Of a stretch of DNA of 64,000 bases, positions 11,985 through 22,380 are shown piece after piece. The notes beneath the pieces were generated by a model. It saw only the letters and a program-made list of their open reading frames with translations. It did not search any database and was not told where the DNA came from. The translations under genes were made by a program, and so were the position numbers. How positions within the stretch are numbered: position 1 is the stretch's first letter; every line of letters starts with the position of its first letter. The DNA is from Hibiscus mutabilis (Eukaryota; Streptophyta; Magnoliopsida; Malvales; Malvaceae): positions 55,475,741 to 55,539,740 of the forward strand of contig CM033714.1 of the NCBI GenBank assembly GCA_019671005.1, in the 5' to 3' direction.

Positions 11985-12009
11985 GGACTATGGTCCAGGG
12001 CTAAGGCCC
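11985..12009 (+). repeat. Paired short inverted repeats in E2 5' LTR
   Basis: Two adjacent hairpins lie just after the conserved AAGGCATGCC block: GGAC-TATG-GTCC (11985-11996) and GGGC-TAAG-GCCC (11998-12009). The 3' LTR has GGAC-TACG-GTCC and the same second hairpin at 20804-20828, so the loop changed while the arms did not. The equivalent place in other LTRs of this window also holds short inverted repeats. Confidence 0.85.
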
Positions 12010-12495
12010 CTATTTGGCGACAGACGAAAGGTACGTATGTGGTCTTTTGCGACAGTAGGAGGGTTGACCAGCACTACGATGCATATTGTGGTGACAGTTG
12101 GTTGGAGACTCGATTACCTATACAAACTAAGTACCAAAGGGGTTGTTTAATGAAATAACAAATGAAATAATACTCAATTATACATGATACTTGTCTTGTA
12201 TTGCCATGAAATGTATGTTGCTTGTTTTGGAAGCATGACTCCTCGGTTACTTGTCTTGCAAGCATGTTGCTTGATACATGATTTATGATTTCTTGTGGCC
12301 TAACCTTGTTGGCCGAATTGCATGTTATCCAAGATAGGATATTCTTGATGCTTGAAAGACTAGATAAGGTCACTCTTGATACTTGAATGACTAGCTAAGT
12401 CTACTTTAATGCTTGAAAGCCTTAGCTAGGTCTAGACTTGATCTAAAAGACTTGAAACATGAAATAACAAAATGGATAGACTAGTTACTACCTCA

Positions 12496-12517
12496 CTAAG
12501 TACAATTTTGTACTTAG
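12496..12517 (+). repeat. Conserved LTR hairpin, E2 5' copy
   Basis: This is a perfect inverted repeat with 10-bp arms (CTAAGTACAA and its complement) around a two-base TT loop. It lies about 50 bp upstream of the CTACAGG block of the LTR. Related hairpins with the same AAGTACA arm occur in the E2 3' LTR (20985-21002), E5 (41779-41795) and E3. Confidence 0.85.
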
Positions 12518-13679
12518 CACTCTTGTTTCATTCTTCCTAACCTACAGGTTAAAGGATTCAACATTGCTTGATCTTGAAGTTGATTCCTTGAGCAAGAAGC
12601 GTCCTACACAAGCTTGTTAAAGTATGATTTCATACTTGTTATGTATTCTCCTAGAATGGTGGCATTAGTTTGTATCTAATTAGCTTGAACATGCATTTTG
12701 AGGGGTTGTATATAATGTTTGATAGCCTATCTATGTTTTGTTTATAGTTTAAGGCTTGTAATGAACTTAAGTAACTTATAATGGTTGAATGTTGCTGCGC
12801 ATATTTGGATGTTATGGAATGATCTTATGATGACCTAAATGGAATTGAAATAGTTGATAATCTTGTCATGCTATTGTGAATGCTTGAGATGGTGATATGT
12901 ATGCTTGTATATGAGATTGCCGAATGGTTTTGATTCTTTAAGGAACTAGATACATGCCTTGTAATGTATGATTAGTGTTAATGGTTGAATGTATGAGTTA
13001 GATTAAGGTTAGTATGGAGCAAATTCTATGTCAATGAATGCTTAGATGGTCATGCAAAGTAAGAATAGGCTTAAGATGTATAAAAGCATACAAGATAGGG
13101 AGCAATGAAGTGTAATCTACTTGACAGAGTAGTAACTTGAATTATAAGCAAGAAAGAAATTGATCTAATAGCATTTCAAGTTTAGCCGAATGCTTAGGAT
13201 GAACACGAAGTCACATTTGAGATTACTTGCATGTAAAGAAATGCATGAATGGTTGCTTGCCTAGTTTGAATGCATGCTTCCTCCTTGCTTGTTTTGTTTC
13301 GATTGCTAGAATGATTTATGTGTCAAATGTGATGTTGCTGAGTGTTTAGGATGGTTATTGAAGTCAATATGAATGTGTATTGCTTGAAATGTCCTTGCCT
13401 TGTCTATGTTCTTGCTTAATTCGAATGGTTGATGACTTAGGAGTCAAGTATGAGCTTTCTTGTTAGTTAAGTAACAAGCATGTATGTTGTTCTTCTTGTT
13501 TGAGTGATTGCCGAATGTATGCTTGATTTTTTATTCAAGTTTAAGTGTGAAATGCTTGTATGTTAAGAAAGCATGAGTGCTAGTTTTCTTGTATGGTTTG
13601 AATGCCTTGCCTTGTCTTGCTTGCTTGCTAAGTAATGCTCCCAAACTGAGTTTCTACTATCCCGTGTAGGGGTGTTACA

Positions 13680-13837
13680 TATAAATTGGTATCATAGCTT
13701 TAGGTTTAGTCGATTCTTGGACTAAACTGGGCTATCATGCATCATATAGGATACTTGTGCCACCTAGGAGACTTGAATTGATTAGCTTGTCTCTTGCTTA
13801 TTAAACTGAACCCTTAACTATTCTATTTGAACGTAGA
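13680..13837 (+). promoter_or_regulatory. E2 leader with Met-tRNA primer-binding site
   Basis: The twelve bases TGGTATCATAGC at 13687-13698 lie seven bases after the LTR. They match the initiator-Met-tRNA primer site TGGTATCAGAGC with one mismatch. The untranslated leader then runs to the gag ATG at 13838. Confidence 0.9.
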
Positions 13838-14812
13838 ATGTCTGAAACAAGACTCAGTCGGGATAATGAAAGTCATGAAGGCTCATCGAATGAAGGAGAC
13901 AGTGTGAGGATGGAACAAATTCCTCATCAACATCAAGCTCAAGCTGCTGCTCAACATGAAGCTCCTGCTATCAATCCTGTGCAGCAAGAATGCCTTCTGA
14001 GTATGAAAAAGATGTTTAATCATCTAGTGTCTGCCTTAAAGCAAGATCATCCAATTGCTCCTACAATTGCTGTACCAAACCGAGCCTCAATTGACAAATT
14101 AGCTCAACATCGGGCTTATACCTTCACTGGAACCGATGAAGCAAACCCAGAAGTAGCTGAGTACTGGCTTGAAACCACTACTCGAATCCTTACCAAGCAA
14201 TTACCCTATCCCGATTAGCACAAACTCGAATGTACTATAGCTTTGTTAGCTGGCGAAGCCTTAAGCTGGTGGGAAACTACTACGTCGACTGCCCCTACAG
14301 AAGCCGTGACGTGAAAATTCTTCCTCGATGAATTTATGAAGAAGTATATCAGTGAACAGTTTCTGGTCGAGCGCCGAAAACGTATCTTGTACCTCAAGCA
14401 AGGAGGCTGACCTATTATACAGTATGTAAGCGACTTCTGCAAGTATTGGAAATATGGGTTGGAATATATCAAAATCGAGGCCGACAAGTGCCGAACGTTC
14501 ATTGACAGGTTAAATGATGAATTAAGCCCTATATTCACTACTCTTGGTATTACCAATTTCCAAAACTTGGTAAACCGAGTCATTGCTACAGAGGCGAAGA
14601 TGAAGGCCTCAGAGAAGCGTAAGAGTGGAAACTCTTGGAAGGATAAGTGATCCAGAAATGATGACAAGCCACACTGGAAGTCAAAGAAAGCTAAGCATTC
14701 TAAAGATCACTCTTCAAATTATACTCATGTACAGAAGAGCAATTATATACCGAAACCTCAATTGGTAATCAAATCCTCACCCCAATGATCTCAGTTAATA
14801 GTACAGGGAATT
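13838..14812 (+). pseudogene. E2 gag, N-terminal and capsid part
   Basis: Gag starts at the ATG at 13838 with MSETRLSRDNESHEGSSNEG, which is paralogous to the gag start of E3. A Gln/Ala-rich stretch follows, then the capsid core (LAQHRAYTFTGTDEANPE and EYWLETTTRILTKQL near 14100-14210; SDFCKYWKYGLEYI and RLNDELSPIFTTLGI near 14430-14570). In-frame stops occur at about 14216, 14311, 14408 and 14648. The last three each fit a single C-to-T or G-to-A change in an Arg or Trp codon. A frameshift follows near 14790, because the zinc knuckle downstream is in another frame. The protein would package element RNA in virus-like particles; it is not intact here. Confidence 0.9.
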
Positions 14813-15125
14813 ATGGTAAAGCTGTTCAATACTCTACCTGCAAGTTCTGACAGAAGCACCATACCGGGCAATGCAGAACTTAGCAAAACTTGTGCTACTT
14901 ATGTGGAGCCTCAGATCACTATATTCGGGATTGTCCTCAGAATCCCTATAAGGTTCCAAGTCAAACTCCTGGAAATGCAAGCTCAGCTATCTCCAATCGA
15001 AACAAGGGTCCTAAGCAAGCCTAGTCTGGAAATCAGGAGAGAGGTAGGGGAACCATTCGAATGCCCCTACTCATTAGGAATCCTGAGCCCCTGCTCGTAT
15101 ATACCACATTCGTGGTAAAGATGAT
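14813..15125 (+). pseudogene. E2 gag C-terminus with zinc knuckle
   Basis: In a frame shifted from the gag start, 14893-14934 encodes CYLCGASDHYIRDC, an intact CX2CX4HX4C zinc knuckle for binding nucleic acid. It is followed by a Pro/Gln/Asn-rich linker. A stop precedes it (about 14885) and another follows near 15022. The linker then shifts frame again before protease. The knuckle's four ligands are kept, unlike the E3 copy. Confidence 0.85.
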
Positions 15126-15740
15126 GAAGAAGCTCCTGATGTTATTGCAGGTACCATTGAGTTAAATTCCAGTCCTGTATATGCTTTAATTGATTCGGGG
15201 TCTACCCATTCATTTGTTTGTTCTACCTTGATAAATAAGTTAAAATTGAAACCCGAAAATATTGAATCTAGTCTTGTAGTTTCGAATCCATTAGGGGGAA
15301 AACACCCATTAACTTGCGCCACAAGCAAGTTTCCTTGACCATTCAAAACATACCCTTCCCTATTGATCTTTATGTCTTACCCTATTATGAATTTGACTTG
15401 ATATTAGGGTTAGATTAGCTAAGTAAACACGAGGCTTGGGTAGATTACCAAAATTGGAGATTGTATCTCCAGGGTTTAGAGAAAGAATCCTTTATCTTAA
15501 TAGACAAGAAACCAACCTCAATCTTTGCTAAAATGATCATTCAAGATGAAATTGAATTCGGCTTACCTAGTATGTCAATTGTGTTTGAATTCACTAATGT
15601 TTTTCCCGAGGAACTCCCTAGTGTCCCTCCGACCAAAGAAGTAGAGTCCGGGATTGAAGTTTAGCTTGGAACAGCTCCGGTATCCATTACACCCTATAGA
15701 ATGGCACCTGTCGAGTTGAAAGAATTGAAGAAGTAACTTA
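15126..15740 (+). pseudogene. E2 aspartic protease
   Basis: The active site reads ALIDSGSTHSFV with Asp at 15192-15194, so the catalytic triad DSG is kept. Downstream blocks are LKLKPENIESSLVVSNP and, after a frame change near 15300, IPFPIDLYVLPYYEFDLILG at about 15350-15405, followed by a LDWLSKHEAWVD-type motif where Trp has become TAG (about 15416). It ends in the FPEELPSVPPTKEVE region that leads into RT (about 15600-15650). A CAG-to-TAG-type stop lies at about 15662. Confidence 0.88.
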
Positions 15741-16430
15741 AGGAGTTGCAAGATAAGGGCTTCATACGGCCTAGTTCATCACCTTGGGGTGCTCCAGTCT
15801 TTTTCGTGAAGAAGAAAGACGGGACTATGAGACTCTGTATTTATTACAGACAGTTGAACAAGCTTACGATTAAGAATCGGTATCCTCTTCCTAGAATAGA
15901 AGATCTCTTTGATCAACTCAAGGATGCTTCGGTATTCTCAAAAATCGATCTTCGATCAGGATACTATAAAATGAGGGTAAAAGAAGAAGATGTGCCCAAG
16001 ACAGCCTTTCGTACTCGATATGGCCACTATGAATTTCTTGTAATCCCATTCAGGTTAACGAATGCTCCGGCTGCCTTCATGGATCTCATGAATCAAGTGT
16101 TCAAGCCCTATCTCGACAAGTTCGTGGTCGTCTTCATTGATGACATCCTAGTTTACTCCCGGAACAAGGAAGAACACTCTGAACATCTCATAATTGCATT
16201 GCAAACTCTTCGGGAACGTTAATTGTTTGAAAAGTTCTCTAAGTGTGAATTTTGGCTATCGGAAGTCTCGTTCCTTGGCCATGTCATCTCAGCAGAAGGG
16301 ATTAAAGTAGACCCGAAGAAAATTCAATCCATCTTGGATTAGAGACCTCTGAGGAATGTTAGGGAAATCAGAAGCTTTCTCGGTTTAGTCGGATATTATC
16401 AGCGATTTGTCAAAGGCTTTTCCTCTATTG
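15741..16430 (+). pseudogene. E2 reverse transcriptase
   Basis: RT motifs are in good order: GFIRPSSSPWGAPVFFVKKK, then RLCIYYRQLNK (the family's Asp is Tyr here). Motif A is SKIDLRSGYY with Asp at about 15947. Then come the NAPAAFMDLMN block and the FIDDILVYS box with the two Asp codons at 16139-16144. The open segment stops at 16220-16222 (RER-stop), where the related copies have Gln; the reading resumes as LFEKFSKCEFWLSEVSF, then another Trp-to-stop in LDWRPLR near 16340. The catalytic Asp residues are intact, but the protein is truncated by stops. Confidence 0.9.
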
Positions 16431-16950
16431 CCGCAAGTTTGACACGATCAACCCAAAAGGATACACCTTTTGTTTGGTCAAAAAGTCAACAACGAAGCTT
16501 CGATCAACTTAAACAAGCCCTGACTCATGCACCCGTTCTTATCCAACTAGAATCGGGTAAAGAATTCACTGTCTATAGTGATGCATCTCATTTAGGATTT
16601 GGTTGTGTCCTAATGCAAGATGGAAATGTGGTAGCTTATGCTTCAAGGTAACTGAAACCACACGAGTCAAACTATCCAACACACGATCTAGAATTGGCGG
16701 CTATCGTGTTTGCTCTCAAAATATGGAGACATTACTTGTATGGGGAGAAATGTAATCTGTTCACAGATCACAAGAGTCTCAAATACCTTCTAACTCAGAA
16801 AGATTTGAATCTAAGACAAAGAAGATGGCTTGAATTGCTTAAAGACTACGATTTGGTTATCGACTACCATATGGGGAAAGCAAATGTGGTTGCTGATGCC
16901 CTTAGTCACAAACCATACTCGGGTAAACTCCTAAATCTAAAATTTAGTAT
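16431..16950 (+). pseudogene. E2 RNase H
   Basis: All four catalytic acidic residues are visible. Asp is in FTVYSDASHLG (about 16580), Glu in HDLELAAIVFALK (about 16693), Asp in NLFTDHKSLKYLL (about 16760) and Asp in VVADALSHK (about 16898). A TAA stop (Gln codon by comparison with E3) lies at 16649-16651. The domain would remove the RNA template during cDNA synthesis. It is the best preserved enzyme of E2 and contrasts with the E3 copy, which has lost three of the four residues. Confidence 0.9.
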
Positions 16951-18250
16951 ATTTCAATCGAATTTGAACCATACTTGGTTCACAAGAAAGCTATTCGAAC
17001 ACTTACTTGTTTTGCAAGTAACCACTCGAAATTTTCCTTAATGATCCTATGTATTCTTGTAGCTACTCCGGCTATCAATGCTCATTTCCGTTTATCCAAA
17101 GGATGGAAATTCTTGTCTGAACTTCAAGTTCAATCCAGCTTAATCTCGAGAATTAAAGAACTCTAGCAAACTGATTCAGATCTTCAGAAGATTATATCCA
17201 AGCTTGCTTCTGAGTCTAATTCTGACTTCTCCCTTAAGTCAAATGGACTCCCCTATTTCAAGGATAGAGCGTGTGTTCCTAACAATGAGGAACTAAGGCA
17301 AGAAATGTTACAAGAAGCTCACCAAAGCTCATTCTCGATTCACCCGAGATCTGTCAAGATGTATAACGATCTAAAGCCACTATACTGGTGGCCGGGTATG
17401 AAATCGGCTATCACAGACTTCGTATCAAAGTGCTTGACCTTCCAAAGAGTTAAAGCTGAACATCGAGTCCCTACTGGATTACTTTAGCCAATCGAATTCC
17501 CTCAGTGGAAATGGGATCGTATTACAATGGACTTTGTTGCTGGTATACCTTTAACTCCAAGAAAGAACGATGTTGTATGGGTAATTGTAGATAGATTCAG
17601 AAAGTCTACTCATTTCATCCCTGTTCGAATAAACATGATCTTGGAAACCTTAGCTGAGCTATACATTCGTGAAGTGATTCGATTACACGGTGTACCTACA
17701 ACAATAATCTCTGATCGTGATCCTAGATTTGCTTCTCGATTTTGGAAGTCTCTACAGAAAGCTCTTGGGACTAAAGTAAATCTAAGTATAGCTTTCCATC
17801 CCCACTCTTATGGACAATCTAAAAGGATTATTCAAGTACTAGAAGACATGCTTCGTGCTTGTGTTATTGAGTTCGGGTAGAACTGGGAGAAATCTCTACC
17901 CTTTGTAGAGTTTGCCTACAACAATAGCTATCAAGCATCTATTCAGATGGCTCCATTCGAAGTTCTATACGGGAGGAAGTGTAGAACTCCCTTATGGTGG
18001 TCTGGATTGGGGGAAAACAAAGTGCTAGGGCCTCAACTGCTTCGGGAAACCGAAGAACAAGTGGAGATCATCCATGATCGATTAAAGGCAGCTTTCAATA
18101 GACATAAAGCATATGCTGACTTGAAAAGAAGAGATATCTAGTATGCTGTTGGAGGTAAAGTCTTCCTGAAGGTCTCACCTTGGAAGAAAGTCCTTCGATT
18201 TGGAAGAAAAGGGAAACTCAGTCCCCGATTCATTGGTCCATTTGAAATCA
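16951..18250 (+). pseudogene. E2 integrase, catalytic Glu replaced by Lys
   Basis: The zinc domain reads EAHQSSFSIHP and later SKCLTFQ: both His and the first Cys are kept, but the second Cys is Phe (codon 17440-17442). The core has Asp in the MDFVAG motif (17530-17532) and Asp in ISDRDPRF (17713-17715). Thirty-five codons later the catalytic Glu of the family GQSER motif is Lys (AAA, 17821-17823). Stops are at about 17164, 17485, 17878 and 18139, most of them CAG-to-TAG by comparison with E3. The core is followed by the conserved MAPFEVLYGRKC and GENKVLGPQLLRETEEQV blocks. Confidence 0.92.
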
Positions 18251-18593
18251 CTGAAAGAATTGGATCGGTGGCCTATCGATTAGCTCTCCTTGAAGAATTC
18301 GATAGAATCCACAATGTATTCCATGTATCTATGCTCAGAAGATACAAATCAGATCCATCACATATTCTTGAGCCAGAAGAAGTTGAGTTGAACCCTTACT
18401 CGTCCTATGAAGAAGAGCCTGTTCAGATTCTTGATCGGGAAGTAAGAAAGCTTCGAAACAAGATTATTCCTCTTGTCAAGGTTTTGTGGAGAAACCACAA
18501 GATGGAAGAAGCTACCTGGGAATATGAAGAAGTCATGAGGAAGCAGTATCCTCACCTTTTTGATTCAGGTAAATTCGACGATGAATTTAATTT
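18251..18593 (+). pseudogene. E2 integrase C-terminus and chromodomain
   Basis: After the LSPRFIGPFEI-type block comes VAYRLALLEEFDRIHNVFHV, then the chromodomain-like tail from about 18409 to 18561: EEEPVQILDREVRKLRNK, VKVLWRNHKMEEATWEYEE and the final YPHLF. This tail defines chromoviruses, and this form is typical of the Tekay/Del lineage. It is thought to guide integration toward heterochromatin marked by methylated histone H3. This C-terminal segment is open from 18268 to the end of pol. Confidence 0.9.
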
Positions 18594-18608
18594 AAGGGGG
18601 GGGGGAGA
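18594..18608 (+). promoter_or_regulatory. E2 polypurine tract
   Basis: A purine run (AA, ten G, then AGA) lies just before the 3' LTR, where plus-strand DNA synthesis would be primed. It overlaps the end of the pol reading frame. Confidence 0.9.
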
Positions 18609-18610
18609 AT

Positions 18611-21600
18611 TGTAACACCCCAAATCCTAGCTTAGAAATATTGGAATCAAATTGAATAAGTGATTAGCTTAATTGAATTAAGAATTAAGCTAAATTGAAT
18701 AGTCAAGGGCCTAATTGAAAGAATGTATAAAATAAGTGACCAAATTAGAATGACTACGTTGAATTAAAAGAGAAAGATTGAGATTGCATGATAAATATCA
18801 TGAATCTCTTATTTGCCCTTGATTAATCACATGATTAGTAATTAATCAAGGGACAATTTAGATAAAACACAATTCCAATAACATGGAATTGTTGTTGTCA
18901 TCTTCCTCATTATCCTATGTTTGGCCGAAAGTTTGAGAGGAAAGGGAGAGTGAGAGAAAGCTTGGAATTCATCCATTGAAGTAAGGATTTTAGCTTGCAT
19001 ATTTAGGAAATTTTCATTGAAATTAAGCTAGAAGCAAAGTAAGTGTAATCCTTCTTGTATTTAATTGAATAGGCATCTATGATTGTGGTATTGGACTGTT
19101 TTTGATGATGTTAGATGAATTAGACATTGAATATGTTGTTAGGTGATAATATGGTTGTTGAATCATGCTAAATTGAAGAATGAAACTAGGTACAAGGCTG
19201 GAAATTATGTGTTTATGCTAGGATAACAAACCTAGGTTGCTGGAAATTGAATTGTGTTGTTGAGATGGAAATTGAATGAATATAACTTGAAATTGAACTA
19301 AGGAAATAATGAATTGATGATGATCATGAATAGATAATGTATAGAAAGTGTTAAACATATTGAATTAGATGCAAACAATGCTGGAAATTGATGATAAGAA
19401 CATGAACATAGTTATGAAACATAGAAACTGTTTTGTGGTATTGAAATTGAGTAAACATGAAAGATTAGGCTTTGTAACCAACTTGCCCTATTTTGGCAGC
19501 CTTTTTTAATGAACTACGATGAACCTAACAAGTTTATAATGTCATATGAAATGATTTATAGAGCTAAGGCATTGGTTAAAATGGATTAAAGGCATTCAAA
19601 GGTGACTAGATGCAATCTGCCCAGAATTGCTCTGTTCTGGGCAGTCACTTTGAAAATTCACCTAAAATTGTTTAGTTTGAATTCAGGGCTGAAATTTTAA
19701 TGAAATGATCCTTAAGATGTATATTTTCATTAGGTTAAAACAGAATGTAAAACAGGGTCCTATACTGAAAACTGTAAATAGGAATTGCTGGACAGTGCAA
19801 ACTGTCCAGCCAGTGTAAAATGCCCTGTCTTTGAGCAATAAACTGTATTAATTGGCTAAGAAATAAAATACAATCCTTACATGATTTTATAGGAATTTTT
19901 GTAATCTTTCCAACGGTGTATAGCAATCGAAATTCCGACGTACGGATTAAAAGATATGGCCATTTAAAGGGACAGTGTGCAAACTGCCAGGCAGCAGTGT
20001 CCTAGGCAGTTTGTGACTGTTTTTGCACCTAATTGTAAACTGTTTTCGAAACAGTTTTGGGACATTGTAATCTGTCCAATTATGCTTTAAAATGAAGTAA
20101 TAACAATGTGGAAATAAATTGGTAAGAATTGCTTAAAATGAAGTATAAAAACAGTAGCTAAATGTTAGGTACATGGTGATAACATTGCTACTATGATTGT
20201 GTGATATTGTGCTTGTTTTGATGAAATGTGTATGTGTTATGCTTGCTAGATCAAGGGCAGCAATTTGAGGAAGAAAAAGGAATTCATACAAGGGCTAAGA
20301 ACAAGGGGATAGCCATACAAGATAATTGCTAGCTTGCTTGGATTGTATTGTGAGTGTAGTTATCCTTAGGGATAGGACTAGGTCCTAACCATTACATTCT
20401 TGTTATGAAAATGAATCTAAGCATGAATATGACTTAACAAGGGAAGAATGGTTAATGAAACACATGAAACATGATCCTAGTCTTATGTACATGCCTATTC
20501 GGAATGCTTATGCATGATTTGTGATGACTTGGTTGCTTGTATGCAGTATGATACAACATGGCTGAATGTTAATGACTTGGTTGAGATATGATGATCTCAT
20601 TTTGATGAAATGAATCTTGAAATCACTTGACTTGTGAGCTAAGGCTCAATAGCCTAAGGACTTAACATGAAATGATCTTGATTTACATGGACATGATCTT
20701 GAACTTGATTACTTGAAATAAATGGTATTTCGAACAACCTTGGTAGCTAGTTGGATTAGGTAGAAAGGCATGCCTTAGAGTGTAGAGCTCATTGTGTATG
20801 GGTGGACTACGGTCCAGGGCTAAGGCCCCTATTTGGCAACAGACGGAGGGTACGTATGTGGTCTTTGGCGACAGTAGAGGGTTGACCGGCACTACGATGC
20901 ATATTGTGGCGACAGCTTGTTGGAGACTCGATTACCTATACAAACATGAAATAACAAAATGGATAGACTAGTTACTACCTCACTAAGTACAATTTTGTAC
21001 TTATCACTCTTGTTTCATTCTTCCCAACCTACAGGTTAAAGGATTCAACATTGCTTGATCTTGAAGTTGATTTCTTGAGCAAGAAGCTTCCTACACAAGC
21101 TTGTTAATATATATTTCATACTTGTTATGTATTCTCCTAGAATGGTGGCACTATTTTGTATCTAATTAGCTTGAACATGCATTTTGAGGGATTGTATATA
21201 ATGTTTGATAGCCTATCTATGTTTTGTTTATAGTTTAAGGCTTGTAATGAACTTAAGTAACTTATAATGGTTGAATGTTGCTGCACATATTTGGATGTTA
21301 TGGAATGATCTTATGATGACCTAAATGGCCTTGAAATAGTTGATAATCTTGTCAGGCTATTGTGAATGCTTGAGATGGTGATATGTATGCTTGTAGATGA
21401 GATTGCCGAATGGTTTTGATTCTTTAAGGAACTAGATACATGCCTTGTAATGTATGACTAGTGTTAATGGTTGAAAGTATGAGTTAGAGTAAGGTTAGTA
21501 TGGAACAAATTCTATGTCAATGAATGCTTAGATGGTCATGCAAAGCAAGAATAGGCTTAAGATGTATAAAAGCATACAAGATAGGGAGCAATGAAGTGTA

Positions 21601-22166
21601 ATCTACTTGATAGAGTAGTAACTTGAATTATAAGCAAGAAAGAAATTGATCTAATAACATTTCAAGTTTAGCCGAATGCTTAGGATGAACATGAAGTCAT
21701 ATTTGAGATTATTTGCATGTAAAGAAATGCATGAATGGTTGCTTGCCTAGTTTGAATGCATGCTTCCTCTTTGCTTGTTTTGTTTTGAATGCTAGGATGA
21801 TTTATGTGTCAAATGTGATGTCGCTGAGTGTTTAGGATGGTTATTGAAGTCAATATGAATGTGTATTGGTTGAAATGTCCTTGCCTTGTCTATGTTCTTG
21901 CTTAATTCGAATGGTTGATGACTTAGGAGTCAAGTATGAGCTTTCTTGTTAGTTAAGTAACAAGCATGTATGTTGTTATTCTTGTTTGAGAGATTGCCGA
22001 ATGTATGCTTGATTTTTGATTCAAGTTTAAGTATGAAATGTTTGTATGTTAAGAAAGCATGAATGCTAATTTTCTTTTATGGTTCGAATGCCTTGCCTTG
22101 TCTTGCTTGCTTGCTAATTAACGCTCCCAAACCGAGTTACTACTAACCCGGGTAGGAGGTGTTACA
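18611..22166 (+). repeat. E2 3' LTR
   Basis: This is the second LTR, TGTAACACCC to GTGTTACA, alignable with the 5' LTR along its whole length. It lacks 331 bp present in the 5' copy: the junction at about 20941-20947 joins two AAAC words that flank the missing segment at 12124-12127 and 12455-12458. The equivalents of the LTR hairpins are at 19790-19807, 20804-20828 and 20985-21002. Confidence 0.95.
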
Positions 22167-22171
22167 GTAGT
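22167..22171. repeat. E2 target-site duplication, right copy (GTAGT)
   Basis: GTAGT follows the terminal CA of the E2 3' LTR and equals 9802-9806. Confidence 0.95.
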
Positions 22172-22380
22172 GCTTGATCAACTAGGACTTCTAGCAAGTA
22201 CGCGATGTCACCATGCTCTTCTCTAAAAGTACTCCTTGTTTCAAGATCCCAACTGTTCCAAACCAGCTTCAATTCGGACACATCATTGAAATCCGTATTC
22301 ATGAATGTCACGGCGACATGGCTGATCTGAACCCAATGGTAATACTGTCCCCCTCATGTAGTTGCTCCCCTTTCGACCAT
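22172..22380 (-). pseudogene. E1 upstream ORF, N-terminal part
   Basis: On the minus strand this encodes HVAVTFMNTDFNDVSELKLV, then WNSWDLETRSTFREEHGDIA and YLLEVLVDQ, running directly into the part at 9801 once E2 and one TSD copy are removed. This is the N-terminal signature of the DUF7745-like protein of Ogre-type elements. A possible ATG lies at 22378-22380, but a TGA follows eight codons later, so the original start may be further upstream or the stop may be a mutation. The continuity across E2 is direct evidence that E2 landed inside this ORF. Confidence 0.8.

Larger units (their letters stand above)
9807..13679 (+). repeat. E2 5' LTR
   Basis: The LTR starts TGTAACACCC and ends GGTGTTACA, so its termini are inverted repeats. 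It contains no gene; open frames inside it are chance. Notable internal structures are an inverted repeat GGACAGT/ACTGTCC with a four-base loop (10986-11003), a pair of small hairpins with GGAC/GTCC and GGGC/GCCC arms (11985-12009), and a perfect 10-bp-arm hairpin at 12496-12517. It has 331 bp (12128-12458) that are missing from the 3' LTR. Confidence 0.95.
9807..22166 (+). mobile_element. E2: full-length Tekay/Del-type chromovirus nested in E1
   Basis: This is a complete 12.36-kb Ty3/gypsy element. Its two LTRs begin TGTAACACC and end GTGTTACA, and it has a Met-tRNA-type PBS, one gag-pol reading region, a polypurine tract and a perfect 5-bp TSD. The C-terminal chromodomain and the very long LTRs (3.9 and 3.6 kb) fit the Tekay (Del) lineage. 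Gag-pol holds more than ten stops plus frameshifts, and the integrase lacks its catalytic Glu. It inserted into the upstream ORF of E1, so it is younger than E1. The LTRs are visibly similar along their length apart from one 331-bp deletion; I did not compute a divergence. Confidence 0.95.

Noticed and set aside
15746..16222. Intact reverse transcriptase gene
   Set aside because: It is a segment of one broken gag-pol reading; stops on both sides and frame changes show a pseudogene.
13838..18593. Repeat-induced point mutation as in fungi
   Set aside because: The transition bias exists, but the genome is a plant by its retrotransposon lineages; methylcytosine deamination is sufficient.
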